Origin: Coprococcus sp.
GTDB taxonomy: Bacteria; Bacillota_A; Clostridia; Lachnospirales; Lachnospiraceae
Direction of reading: 5' to 3'
Assembly (NCBI GenBank): GCA_017624085.1
Contig: JAGANU010000008.1
Location: 32,988 to 96,987 of the forward strand
DNA: 64,000 nucleotides
The position numbers and the translations under genes are program-made. Within the stretch, counting starts at the first letter, position 1, and each line of letters opens with the position of its first letter. Positions 8,157-17,544 of the stretch are shown here, one piece after another. Under the pieces are notes generated by a model. It searched no databases and was not told where the DNA came from. It saw only the letters and a program-made list of their open reading frames with translations.

Positions 8157-9524
8157 CTAATTGGACAGAATATTAACCACTTCACTTAGCTTCATTCCGT
8201 TGGAGGCCTTCAGAAGCACTATATCCTCAGGCTTCATAAGTGCCATAAGATAAATCGCTATCTCCTCTGTGTCTGTGAAGGAGACGCATCTTGCGTAAGA
8301 GGTCTCGCAGGAATCAATAGCCTCCTTTATCTTAGCCGCATGCTCACCAATAACTATTACCTCATCTATCTTCTTATCTCTCAAGTATTCTCCAACCTCA
8401 TAGTGGTACTGGTCGCTTTTATCTCCAAGCTCAAGCATATCTCCGAGCACAATATACTTCTTTCCTTCACACTTCATATCACAGAGAACATCCGTGCTGG
8501 CCTTCATGGAATCCGGACTTGCATTGTAGGTATCATCAATTATGGTATATTTTCCTTCAAGCCTTATGACCTTCTGTCTCAGCCCACTGAAATTCTCAAA
8601 GGCCTTTGATGACTTTTCAGTAGGAACTCCCAGCTGCTTTGATACAGCCATTGCAACAAGGGAATTTCTTACATTGTGAAGACCCATTACGCCTACCTTA
8701 ACTGTCACCGTATCATTCCCATGAACCATGTCATATACAGAGTAACCATCCTCCGTGCGAATGTTCACCGCTCTGAAATCCAGACCCTCACCGCATCCGT
8801 ATGTATAAACCTTACATGGGAGCTTATCCTTTATTTCATACAGCATCGGATCATCCCCGTTGATATACAATGTTCCTTCCGGTCCCATACCCTTTATTAT
8901 GCTAAGCTTCTCCTTGCGGGTGTTCTCAATGCTTCCCATGTACTCAATATGAGCCACACCAATTGTTGTGATAACACTGATATCCGGCCGGGCAATATGT
9001 GTGAGAATATCCATCTCATCCGGCTCACCAATTCCGAGCTCTAAAACCGCAGCCTCATATTCATCAGTCATTCTTGATACCGTAATTGGAAGGCCATATA
9101 TTGAATTGAAATTTCCCTCTGTGTGAAAGCACTTCATTCCTGCACTTACAGCTGCTGTTATCATCTCTCTTGTGGTTGTCTTACCAACACTTCCTGTAAC
9201 GGCAACCACAGGCATGTCATACCTGTCCCTTATATATTTTCCTATCTGCTGTAACGCCTTTACGGTATCATCAACTCTTATGTATGGCTTATCTGATATT
9301 ACAATGTTATCATGCTGTGACGTGAGTGTTGCGGCAGCAATGGTTAAGGCTGATTCGATGAACCTGTGTCCATCTGTTCTTGCTCCTATAATCGGGACAA
9401 ACAAATCTCCCTCCTTTGCCTCCTTCGAATTGATGCAAATGTCTGTAAGCACAGTATTCTCATCTCCACAAAGGAGCACTCCGCCTGTAGCTTCAATTAT
9501 ATTTTTTACTGTGATATCTACCAT
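8157..9524 (-). CDS. murF: UDP-N-acetylmuramoyl-tripeptide--D-alanyl-D-alanine ligase
   Basis: A 455-residue Mur ligase that adds D-Ala-D-Ala to the UDP-MurNAc tripeptide in peptidoglycan precursor synthesis in the cytoplasm. The MurF N-terminal domain (residues 1-100, including NSKEAKEGDLFVPI) is followed by the ATP-binding motif GSVGKTTT at 111-118, the central domain with LELG and HIEYMGS, and the C-terminal domain with DDTYNASPDS, the MurF hallmark. AAGGGGA precedes the ATG. It stands apart from other mur genes, which are not in this window. Confidence 0.94.
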   Translation of the reverse strand: MVDITVKNIIEATGGVLLCGDENTVLTDICINSKEAKEGDLFVPIIGARTDGHRFIESALTIAAATLTSQHDNIVISDKPYIRVDDTVKALQQIGKYIRDRYDMPVVAVTGSVGKTTTREMITAAVSAGMKCFHTEGNFNSIYGLPITVSRMTDEYEAAVLELGIGEPDEMDILTHIARPDISVITTIGVAHIEYMGSIENTRKEKLSIIKGMGPEGTLYINGDDPMLYEIKDKLPCKVYTYGCGEGLDFRAVNIRTEDGYSVYDMVHGNDTVTVKVGVMGLHNVRNSLVAMAVSKQLGVPTEKSSKAFENFSGLRQKVIRLEGKYTIIDDTYNASPDSMKASTDVLCDMKCEGKKYIVLGDMLELGDKSDQYHYEVGEYLRDKKIDEVIVIGEHAAKIKEAIDSCETSYARCVSFTDTEEIAIYLMALMKPEDIVLLKASNGMKLSEVVNILSN

Positions 9525-9662
9525 GATATTCCCCTTTTCATAACAAAACCAGATTTAGTCTTTTATAAGCTTTGAAAAAGCACTAATAGCATAGCTACTA
9601 TAATTAACGTTCAATCATTATAACACTATAAACATACATTTGTATATTAATTATGCTTTATT

Positions 9663-12152
9663 TTAATCTGGTACAGTGGGAGATTCATCATTCCAGAAGG
9701 AGTTTATGAGGGAACTTACATTTGAAAGACTGCATATTTTATAGTCATCCCACTCTATCGGAAATAGCTCAGTATATCTCTGAGCAGTAAACCTTTCATC
9801 CAGAAGAAGTATTATGCCCTTATCACTCTCTGTTCTTATAACTCTTCCCGCAGCCTGAAACACCTTATTGATTCCCGGAAACTGGTATGCATATTTAAAG
9901 CCGTCTGTATCACTTCTTAGTATGCTGTCTGAGCTTTCTTTATCAAAGAAATCCATCATAAGCCTTCTTTCCGTACACACCTGGGGAAGTCCGGGGCCTA
10001 CAATAACTGCACCTATAAGTCTGTCTCCCACAAGATCGATCCCCTCTGAAAAGATACCTCCCATAATGCAGAAGGCAAGAATATTGTCTTCCCCCTCAAA
10101 AGATTTTAAAAAATCCTCCCTGTCACCCTCTGTCATATCAGGGCTCTGTACCATCATATTCATATCATATATAAGTTTATTCTTATCCACCATATCCAAC
10201 ACAGCCTGAAGCATGGCATAGGAGGGGAAAAATACCATATAATTTCCCTGCTTTGAATTCACAAGATTCTCTATATAGCTGCAGATTCTGATATACTGAT
10301 TTTCATTCCTCTTTGTGTACCTTGTAGTCACATCCCTTGCTATCATTATGCTTCTGTTCTTTTTATCAAATGGAGACGGTATGTATATTGCCTTGTCATC
10401 CGGGCAGTCAGAAAGCATCTCCATATAATACCTGACAGGAAGAATCGTTGCCGAGAAGAATACTGTTGCCATCCCCTTGTCGAGACAGGCCCTTATATTT
10501 GAGGCCGGCTTTACGCAGTAGAGCCTAACGGAAAATCTTCCATCCTCCGTCAATTCATCATATATTACATAGTTTTCGTCAAGGAGCTCAGCAATATTTA
10601 AAAAGGCTGTGAGCTTGAAATAAAAATCAAGGATAAGCTTTCTATCCTCCATCTCTTTGTTTTCCTCAAGGAACAGCTCCATAGCCTGATGAAGACTCAT
10701 AAGCTTAATATGTAACGTTCCGAGATGTTCAAGTATTCCATAGCCTCCGTCTGGCAGCTCCTTTTTTAACGCAATAAACTCCCTGTTGCAGCTGTTTATA
10801 TATTTTGTAAGTCTTTTGCTGTATTTTTCTGCAAGCTTTTTCAGCTGAAGAAAATCCTCCTTAACAAGCCTTGCACTATACATGGAGGAGGCTCTGTCCA
10901 CAAGATTATGGGCTTCATCTACAAGAAATACGTAATTTCCCGGTGCACCGCCTTCCTTTGCAAAATATCTCTTAAGGCTGGCTCTCGGATCAAAAACATA
11001 ATTGTAATCACATATCACTCCATCAGCAAACAAGCTGGCGTCGAGTCCCAGCTCAAAGGGACATACCTTGTGTTTGTTCGCATAAGAAGTAATTACCTCC
11101 CTGTCTACCATGCTTTCATTTGATACCATGTCAAACAAAGCGTCATTTACTCTGTCATAATGACCATTTGCATAAGGACATGCCGAAGCGCTGCAGTCCG
11201 TTTCAGCCTGAAAGCATATTTTTTCTTTGGCAGTCAAAATAACCGTTTTAAACTCCAGACCTCGTAAGGAGAGCAAATTGATTGCATCCTTTGCAACAGT
11301 ATGGGCAACTGTCTTTGCTGTCAGATAAAACAGCTTTGTCACCTCTCCCTGAACAAATGATTTTATGGTAGGATATATTGCCGCCATGGTCTTTCCTATA
11401 CCTGTAGGTGCCTGAACATACAGATGCTCTTTTTGCTCTATCGTTTTATAGACATAGAGAGCCATCTCCTTCTGTCCCTTTCTGTATTCAAATGGAAACT
11501 CCATATTATCAATTGTTTTGTTTCGGTTCTTCATATGACAATCTACAAGGTCGAGCCATCTGACAAGCTCTGACATCATTGAATCAAACCATCCTGTAAG
11601 ATAGGCAAGGCTGTAGCATCTGCAGAAGAATTTTTCCTTTTCACTGTCAAGATTAACATAACTAATTCTTATGTAAATCTGTTCTAAGCTATTTTCCTTT
11701 GCATATAGATATGCATAGCACATGGCCTGGGCAACATGAACCCGCATAGGCTCACTGATCTCATCCAGATTCTTAAACACGCCCTTTATCTCATCAATCA
11801 TGATATTTTTGTCCTCATAATCAACCTCATAAAACAAAACCATATCATCAAAAAACTCTCTGAAATTTTTTGGAGCTTTATATTCTGTTATCTCACATAT
11901 AGCCGGTTCTTCTTTATTTATTATTCCGTCTGCTCTTCCCTGTATGGTGATTACATGCTCACCCTGTTCATATTCGGTTTGCAACAAAACCTCAGAACTA
12001 TAATAAGACCCTGCCCTCTTTTGAAGCTTCCTATGAATCCTGCTTCCCGCATTCATCGCCTCAACCGGCAGAGTCCCATTGCTGCTATCTGCTATATCAC
12101 CACTACGAAATATAAATTCCACCAGGCTTCTAACTGATATACTAATATTCAT
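9663..12152 (-). CDS. PD-(D/E)XK nuclease fused to a DinG/XPD-type iron-sulfur helicase
   Basis: An 829-residue two-part enzyme. The N-terminal 200 residues resemble a RecB/Cas4-like nuclease: GSRIHRKL near 36, an Asp in GRADG (75) and E91-Y-K93 form a plausible PD-D...ExK active site. From about 220 follows a superfamily 2 helicase with Walker A APTGIGKT (248-255), the DEAH box at 412-415, and four cysteines (313, 320, 325, 364) positioned as the 4Fe-4S cluster of XPD/DinG helicases. The C-terminal motif VI is QAAGRVIR. A role in DNA repair is likely from the family; the substrate is unknown. Its ATG overlaps the stop codon of the DJ-1 gene by one base, so translation is coupled. Confidence 0.88.
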   Translation of the reverse strand: MNISISVRSLVEFIFRSGDIADSSNGTLPVEAMNAGSRIHRKLQKRAGSYYSSEVLLQTEYEQGEHVITIQGRADGIINKEEPAICEITEYKAPKNFREFFDDMVLFYEVDYEDKNIMIDEIKGVFKNLDEISEPMRVHVAQAMCYAYLYAKENSLEQIYIRISYVNLDSEKEKFFCRCYSLAYLTGWFDSMMSELVRWLDLVDCHMKNRNKTIDNMEFPFEYRKGQKEMALYVYKTIEQKEHLYVQAPTGIGKTMAAIYPTIKSFVQGEVTKLFYLTAKTVAHTVAKDAINLLSLRGLEFKTVILTAKEKICFQAETDCSASACPYANGHYDRVNDALFDMVSNESMVDREVITSYANKHKVCPFELGLDASLFADGVICDYNYVFDPRASLKRYFAKEGGAPGNYVFLVDEAHNLVDRASSMYSARLVKEDFLQLKKLAEKYSKRLTKYINSCNREFIALKKELPDGGYGILEHLGTLHIKLMSLHQAMELFLEENKEMEDRKLILDFYFKLTAFLNIAELLDENYVIYDELTEDGRFSVRLYCVKPASNIRACLDKGMATVFFSATILPVRYYMEMLSDCPDDKAIYIPSPFDKKNRSIMIARDVTTRYTKRNENQYIRICSYIENLVNSKQGNYMVFFPSYAMLQAVLDMVDKNKLIYDMNMMVQSPDMTEGDREDFLKSFEGEDNILAFCIMGGIFSEGIDLVGDRLIGAVIVGPGLPQVCTERRLMMDFFDKESSDSILRSDTDGFKYAYQFPGINKVFQAAGRVIRTESDKGIILLLDERFTAQRYTELFPIEWDDYKICSLSNVSSLINSFWNDESPTVPD

Positions 12153-12697
12153 TATCTCTTATATACAATCTTTTCAGCAAGCCCGCTTGCCGTATCACTG
12201 TCAACTAATATTTCAATAAGCTTAAGTCCAAAATCAATAGCCGTTCCTACGCCTCTGCTTGTAATAACATTGCCATCTACAACTACTGAATCCTCACAAA
12301 AGCTTTTTGCCATAAGCTCATTCTCACATCCCGGGTAGCAGGTTGCCGCCTTATCAGAAAGAATACTCCAAAGTCCCAGAGCAGTTGGTCCTGCACATAT
12401 GGCAGCAACATATCCTCCCCTGTCATTTTGCTTTCTGACCAAAGCCTCTGCCTTAGGATTTGCCTTAAGGTTTGTAACCCCCGGAAGACCTCCGGGAAGA
12501 ATAACCATATCACACTCATCAGCTACGTCTGACAGCAGCTCATCCATCGTTACTTCAATTCCGTGAGAACCTGTAACTCTGTCCGTATCATCCGCCGAAA
12601 CCATAAGACACTCTACCCCTGCTCTTCTTAATAAATCAACTACTGTAAGAGCCTCAACCTCCTCAAATCCGGTTGCAAACAACATTCTTGCCCTCAT
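12152..12697 (-). CDS. DJ-1/PfpI family protein
   Basis: A 181-residue class I glutamine amidotransferase-like protein of the DJ-1/ThiJ branch. The nucleophile elbow with the reactive Cys is AAICAGPTAL near residue 100, the conserved Glu is in FATGFEEVEA near the N-terminus, and VILPGGLPG is the usual second motif. Members act as protein/methylglyoxal deglycases, chaperones or are of unknown role; the exact function cannot be read from sequence. It starts 3 bp after the CYTH gene and overlaps the helicase start, giving a tight CYTH-DJ-1-helicase operon. Confidence 0.9.
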   Translation of the reverse strand: MRARMLFATGFEEVEALTVVDLLRRAGVECLMVSADDTDRVTGSHGIEVTMDELLSDVADECDMVILPGGLPGVTNLKANPKAEALVRKQNDRGGYVAAICAGPTALGLWSILSDKAATCYPGCENELMAKSFCEDSVVVDGNVITSRGVGTAIDFGLKLIEILVDSDTASGLAEKIVYKR

Positions 12698-12700
12698 AAA

Positions 12701-13228
12701 TCAATCCTCCTTATATGCATCTGTAATAAACGCCGGTATAGCGTCCTTTTCCATCATGCTAAGGGCACTGTTCTGGAATATACCGGCCTTCGTTACATCC
12801 TTTAAGAACCAGGAAGGTGCTACAAAGCATTCTGCCAGCTCCTCCGAAGGAAATTCCACCTCAGCATAAATCAGTCCATCAAACTGTCCCTTAAATATAT
12901 CAAGCTCTATAACAAGCTGCTTATCTATCGCTGCTTCGCCGCAGCTTCCGTCTGTATCTGTAAGTGGGATAATATATCTGTCTTTTTCTATAATATTTCC
13001 ACTTGCCATACACCTCAGATTGTTATACTCATCAGTATCAAGAAAAAGCTCATACTCCTGTCTGCTGACAAGCCCCTTCGACTTTACTGTAAGCACCCTC
13101 TTGTCATCGTACTTCCTTATCCGAATAACCGGCTTTGTAGAAATGTACATTTGTTCCATATGTCTGACCGGGTATACATCAAGCTTTAACGGTATCTCTT
13201 TTATAATAAATTTTCTTTCAATCTCCAT
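12701..13228 (-). CDS. CYTH domain protein
   Basis: A 175-residue CYTH (triphosphate tunnel metalloenzyme) protein. The N-terminal signature EIERKF is present at residues 2-7, and alternating charged strands (IRIRKYDDKRVLTVKSKG, EYELFLDTDEY, VIELDIFKG, YAEVEFPSEE) supply the tunnel's Lys/Arg/Glu ligands. Bacterial members hydrolyse tripolyphosphate or other triphosphates, or are adenylate cyclases; which applies here is unknown. It heads the three-gene operon that ends with the nuclease-helicase fusion. Confidence 0.9.
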   Translation of the reverse strand: MEIERKFIIKEIPLKLDVYPVRHMEQMYISTKPVIRIRKYDDKRVLTVKSKGLVSRQEYELFLDTDEYNNLRCMASGNIIEKDRYIIPLTDTDGSCGEAAIDKQLVIELDIFKGQFDGLIYAEVEFPSEELAECFVAPSWFLKDVTKAGIFQNSALSMMEKDAIPAFITDAYKED

Positions 13229-13272
13229 ATTACATGCACCTGTTACCTTGAAATGAAAAACGAAACTATAGA

Positions 13273-14115
13273 CTAAAAAAAGCTTCCTGGTGGCACATCA
13301 AGGTTTGACATACTGATAATTGCCTTATTTGCATACATCATGGCAACAAACATTCCAAGCATCCACACTGCAAAGGATGGCAGTATAACTCCCATGGCCA
13401 TATTCACCGACATTACAAACATAACAAGTGTAAGCGAATATACACATACAGCAAACACCTTGCCATATGTCAGTCCGGTGTGGAGCCTGTTTGCAACACC
13501 ATTTACAACCAGACTTAGAATAAGTGCCAGCATCAGATGTCTAACAGCGCAGGAAACCATTACACACACAAACATAAATATAATATATGCATAAAACAGT
13601 GGTGAAAGGGCTGCAAGGCTTTCATTATCAAAGCTGTTTGAGAAAATCAGGTATTTTACAGGCATCTCCATGTACGTGTATGTCATACCATTAGAAACAA
13701 TACCCATATTTAAGCTTTTGCTTCCGATTGTGACATATACTCCATCCACATCCATGTCCTTAAGTGAAACCTCTTCATTCTCCGTGTTGATATACAGCTT
13801 CATATCACCAATATCCAGCTGGTAATCCTGCTCCATGCTAAGAGCTTCATCTTCATAGGTAAATGGGGGAATCACTTCCATTGCAAGCTTTTTAAAACCG
13901 CCAACCTTTCCTACCCAGGCAATGGCCTCTATTCCAAATTCAATAAAAGCAAATATAAATGTCACAAGCACAATAAACCAGACAAGTCTGCCGGTCCTTA
14001 GCTTTACAAGATGCTTATATTGCTTTGGACTCGTCACCGATATTGATATTTGATCAAGCATTGTAATATGCGAAAAGTCATCTATTTTATTTTCCTTTTT
14101 TTCCTTATCTTCCAT
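13273..14115 (-). CDS. DUF1189-like membrane protein
   Basis: A 280-residue integral membrane protein. A charged cytoplasmic N-tail of about 45 residues precedes one transmembrane helix (LVWFIVLVTFIFAFIEF), then an extracytoplasmic region of about 100 residues, then four or five helices from about residue 165 to the end. The arrangement resembles DUF1189 proteins, whose function is unknown. The gene is 44 bp upstream of the CYTH gene on the same strand and may share its transcript. No catalytic motif is visible. Confidence 0.75.
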   Translation of the reverse strand: MEDKEKKENKIDDFSHITMLDQISISVTSPKQYKHLVKLRTGRLVWFIVLVTFIFAFIEFGIEAIAWVGKVGGFKKLAMEVIPPFTYEDEALSMEQDYQLDIGDMKLYINTENEEVSLKDMDVDGVYVTIGSKSLNMGIVSNGMTYTYMEMPVKYLIFSNSFDNESLAALSPLFYAYIIFMFVCVMVSCAVRHLMLALILSLVVNGVANRLHTGLTYGKVFAVCVYSLTLVMFVMSVNMAMGVILPSFAVWMLGMFVAMMYANKAIISMSNLDVPPGSFF

Positions 14116-14150
14116 ATTTACCCCAATCTTTTAATATCCGTCAAATGCGC

Positions 14151-14963
14151 CTACTGTGGCTCTATTATACCAAGCTTTACCATTGCGTTATAAATACCGT
14201 CATACTCAGCATCCTCCGTAACAAGCATAACCTTTTCCTTCAAATCATCAGGTCCCTTGTCCATAATGACACTATTCGGACAATATAATAACATAGGCTC
14301 ATCATTGTATCCATCGCCAAATGCATACGAATCACTTAAAGGAATATTGAAATAGTCCAACAAAAATTGTATTCCGGTTGCTTTGCTAAAGCCCTTAGGA
14401 ACGATCTCGCAGAATTCTCCGCCTCTGTCAATATAGTCAAAGCTGTCTGACACAAAGCTTTTAAATGCTTTTACATCCGACCGTTTCTCATCAAACCAGC
14501 AGCAAAACTTGTCAAACACAAAATCCTCAGAACGAACGTCCTCACCTACATACACATTATTATCCCTGAAGTATTCTACCATCTCCAAAAGCTCCGGTCT
14601 GTCCATATTAAGGCCGTCAATATACACTCTATCCCTGTGCTCAAACATGCCGTACATGCCATATTTTCTGCAAGCCTCTGCAATCTCCCTGCATACCTTC
14701 TTATCAATTTCATTGTGAAACAATTCCCGGCCATCATAAATAATAGATGTGCCACAGCCACACACATATCCGTCAAAGCCCGCTGATTTAATATCCTCTG
14801 TTATATTGCAGTACACTCTTCCTGAATTGATAAATACAAGATTGCCATTCTTTCTCGCAGTCGCCAGTGCCTTTCTGGCGCTTTCAGGAAAGTACCTTGT
14901 TCCATCCTCGGTAATGAGTGTTCCATCCACATCAAAAAACAGAATCTTTCTTTTATTGTTCAT
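14151..14963 (-). CDS. HAD superfamily phosphatase, Cof type
   Basis: A 270-residue Cof-like HAD hydrolase. Motif I is FFDVDGTLI near the N-terminus, motif II is FINSGRV, motif III Lys lies in GFSKATGIQFLL, and motif IV is AFGDGYNDEPML. The cap between motifs II and III is the alpha/beta C2 type. Such enzymes dephosphorylate sugar phosphates, FMN or PLP; the substrate is not predictable. It lies 31 bp downstream of ribH, so a role as the missing phosphatase of riboflavin synthesis (acting on the RibD product) is attractive but is inference from position only. Confidence 0.85.
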   Translation of the reverse strand: MNNKRKILFFDVDGTLITEDGTRYFPESARKALATARKNGNLVFINSGRVYCNITEDIKSAGFDGYVCGCGTSIIYDGRELFHNEIDKKVCREIAEACRKYGMYGMFEHRDRVYIDGLNMDRPELLEMVEYFRDNNVYVGEDVRSEDFVFDKFCCWFDEKRSDVKAFKSFVSDSFDYIDRGGEFCEIVPKGFSKATGIQFLLDYFNIPLSDSYAFGDGYNDEPMLLYCPNSVIMDKGPDDLKEKVMLVTEDAEYDGIYNAMVKLGIIEPQ

Positions 14964-14994
14964 GATTATGTCCGCCCTGTACGTATATTTTATA

Positions 14995-15456
14995 CTACAT
15001 CTGCTTCATAAGGTCGATCATCTCAAGAGCACCAAGTGCACAGTCATATCCCTTATTACCAGCCTTTGTTCCGGCACGTTCAATTGCCTGCTCAATATTC
15101 TCGGTTGTAACAACACCAAACATTACAGGAACTCCTGAAGCAAGAGGTACTGAGGCAATCCCCTTCGAAACCTCATTACATACATAATCATAGTGGCTTG
15201 TTGCTCCACGAATAACAGTTCCAAGACAAATGACCGCATCATATTTTCCACTTTCTGCCATTTTCTTTGCTGCAAGTGGAATCTCAAATGCCCCCGGAAC
15301 CCAGGCAACAGTAATGTCCTCTTCCTTTACATCATGACGAATAAGGGCATCCTGTGCACCACCCACAAGCTTAGATACTATAAACTCATTAAATCTTGCT
15401 GCAACTATGCCTATTTTTGCTCCATTTGCTACAATCTTTCCTTCTAACTTATTCAT
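14995..15456 (-). CDS. ribH: 6,7-dimethyl-8-ribityllumazine synthase
   Basis: A 153-residue lumazine synthase that condenses the pyrimidine diamine with 3,4-dihydroxy-2-butanone 4-phosphate. ATG 15456 is chosen since GGAGG sits just upstream and the protein then begins at the usual MNKLEGKIV. The motifs [35 protein letters not shown] with the catalytic His, and [12 protein letters not shown] are all present. Last biosynthetic gene of the rib operon, 131 bp after ribBA. Confidence 0.96.
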   Translation of the reverse strand: MNKLEGKIVANGAKIGIVAARFNEFIVSKLVGGAQDALIRHDVKEEDITVAWVPGAFEIPLAAKKMAESGKYDAVICLGTVIRGATSHYDYVCNEVSKGIASVPLASGVPVMFGVVTTENIEQAIERAGTKAGNKGYDCALGALEMIDLMKQM

Positions 15457-15587
15457 TATTCTATCCTCCGTTTTGTTTATTATTATTTTGTTTCCTTTTT
15501 TTGCATACAATTATAAGGTTTACATAAAATTCATCTGAATGATATACTGCTTACCTGCTTTGTACCGAATTCACATATTGTACGGGG

Positions 15588-16793
15588 TCAGATATTATCA
15601 AGCATATGTCCCATCTTATCCTTCTTTGTCCGCAAGTAAAACTCGTCAAATTTTGTCGGTTCAATCTCTATCGGAACTCTCTCTACTATCTCAAGCTTAT
15701 AGCCTGCAAGACCGTATACCTTAAGCGGATTATTTGTAAGTAGTCTTATCTGCCTTATTCCAAGGTCAACCAATATCTGTGTTCCAATAGTGTAGTCTCT
15801 TGCATCCTCAGGAAAGCCAAGCTTCAAATTAGCCTCAACAGTGTCAAGCCCCATATCCTGAAGCGCGTAGGCTTTTATCTTGTTTATAAGTCCGATTCCA
15901 CGGCCCTCCTGTCTCATGTACAAAAGGACTCCTCTTCCTTCTCTTGCAATGGCCTTCATTGCTGAATCAAGCTGCTGTCCACAGTCACACTTCATGGAGC
16001 CAAAGCAGTCTCCTGTAAGGCACTCACTGTGAACTCGGCAAAGCACCGGATTGCCGTCTGCTATATCTCCCATTGTGAGAGCTACATGGTGCTCTCCGTT
16101 CAGCTTATTTACATACCCACATATTGTAAACTCACCATACCTGGTTGGAAGCTTGGCCTTTGTAACGCACTCTACAAAAACCTCATGCTCCTTTCTATAC
16201 TGAACAAGCCTTTCAATTGTTGAAATCTTGAGCCCATGCTCTGTGGCAAATTGAATAAGGTCTTCCTTTCTTGCCATTGTTCCATCGTCCTTCATTATCT
16301 CGCAGCAAAGTCCGCATGGCTTAAGTCCGGCAATCTTCATAAGATCTACGGTTGCCTCTGTATGCCCGTTTCTCTCTATTACTCCGCCCCCTACTGCCTG
16401 AAGAGGAAACATATGTCCGGGTCTTCTAAAGTCAGCCGGTTTAGCGCCTTCATCGACAAACTTTCTTGCAGTATAGCCTCTTTCCTCTGCGGAAATACCT
16501 GTTGTAGTATCCACATGATCCACCGATACAGAAAATGCAGTACAATGGTTATCTGTATTTGTTATGCACATCTGAGGAAGGTTCAGCTTATCTGCATAGC
16601 ATGCATCCATAGGCATACATATTAGTCCTCTTGCCCACTTTGCCATAAAGTTTACATTCTCTGTTGTTGCAAACTGTGCAGCACAGATTACATCGCCTTC
16701 ATTTTCCCTGTCCTCATTGTCGAGCATTACAACAACCTTACCTGCCGCAAGATCTGCCGCTACCTCCTCAATCGTATTAAATTCAAAGCTCAT
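15588..16793 (-). CDS. ribBA: Bifunctional 3,4-dihydroxy-2-butanone 4-phosphate synthase / GTP cyclohydrolase II
   Basis: A 401-residue fusion. Residues 1-200 are the RibB domain ([14 protein letters not shown] acidic metal-binding motif, HTEATVDLM). Residues 205-400 are GTP cyclohydrolase II with the zinc cysteines in [15 protein letters not shown] and the Arg/Glu of [11 protein letters not shown]. It supplies both branches of the riboflavin pathway. GGAGG stands eight bases before the ATG. It lies 12 bp after ribE in the FMN-riboswitch-controlled operon. Confidence 0.96.
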   Translation of the reverse strand: MSFEFNTIEEVAADLAAGKVVVMLDNEDRENEGDVICAAQFATTENVNFMAKWARGLICMPMDACYADKLNLPQMCITNTDNHCTAFSVSVDHVDTTTGISAEERGYTARKFVDEGAKPADFRRPGHMFPLQAVGGGVIERNGHTEATVDLMKIAGLKPCGLCCEIMKDDGTMARKEDLIQFATEHGLKISTIERLVQYRKEHEVFVECVTKAKLPTRYGEFTICGYVNKLNGEHHVALTMGDIADGNPVLCRVHSECLTGDCFGSMKCDCGQQLDSAMKAIAREGRGVLLYMRQEGRGIGLINKIKAYALQDMGLDTVEANLKLGFPEDARDYTIGTQILVDLGIRQIRLLTNNPLKVYGLAGYKLEIVERVPIEIEPTKFDEFYLRTKKDKMGHMLDNI

Positions 16794-16805
16794 ACCTCAT
16801 GCCTC

Positions 16806-17462
16806 CTATAAAAAACCGTTATTTGCCAGGAAATTCACATCGATTCCTGATTTATTTGAAGCTGTCTCATCCTGTCTAAAAGAAAGAAGCTTTTCTACAT
16901 ACTTTCCTACAACATCATTTTCAAGGTTAACCATCGCTCCTGGTTTGTTAAGAAGGAGTGTGGTCTCCCCGGCTGTGTGCGGTATTATGGATACCTTAAA
17001 GCAAACCGTATCCACATAAGCCACAGTAAGACTTATTCCGTCTATAGCAATAGAGCCCTTTTCAATAATATACTTTAGTATCTTAGGACTGCAGTCAATC
17101 GTCACCCAAACTGCATTGTCCTCCCGCTTAATGTCCCGTATTGTACCTGTTCCGTCAATGTGGCCGGATACTATATGTCCTCCAAACCTTCCGTCTGCAG
17201 CCATGGCTCTCTCAAGATTTACCGGACTTTTTGCTGATAGCTGTCCGAGATTTGTTCTGCGAAGAGTCTCCGGCATTACATCTGCTGTAAAGGTACTATC
17301 CGAAATAGATGTTGCTGTCAGACACACACCATTTACCGCTATACTGTCGCCAGCCTTACAGTCCCTGATGACCTTATCTGCCTCAACGACAAGACTGCAG
17401 GACTGTGAGCCCTTATTTATTTTTTTTATCGTTCCTATTTCTTCAACTATTCCCGTAAACAA
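16806..17462 (-). CDS. ribE: Riboflavin synthase, alpha subunit
   Basis: A 218-residue riboflavin synthase that dismutates two lumazines to riboflavin. It has the family's two similar lumazine-binding domains (residues 1-95 and 98-190), each with a motif of the type SIAVNGVCLT / SIAIDGISLTV and GGHIVSGHIDG. The N-terminus MFTGIVEEIG is canonical and is encoded from a TTG start codon at 17462, with a weak GGA upstream, which may set a lower translation rate than its neighbours. Second gene of the rib operon. Confidence 0.95.
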   Translation of the reverse strand: MFTGIVEEIGTIKKINKGSQSCSLVVEADKVIRDCKAGDSIAVNGVCLTATSISDSTFTADVMPETLRRTNLGQLSAKSPVNLERAMAADGRFGGHIVSGHIDGTGTIRDIKREDNAVWVTIDCSPKILKYIIEKGSIAIDGISLTVAYVDTVCFKVSIIPHTAGETTLLLNKPGAMVNLENDVVGKYVEKLLSFRQDETASNKSGIDVNFLANNGFL

Positions 17463-17544
17463 TTTCCGCTGTCCTTTCGCACTCTACTTTTATAACCTAT
17501 CACCGGCTTTTATATTCTGTATAATATGCATAAGCTTATTCTAA

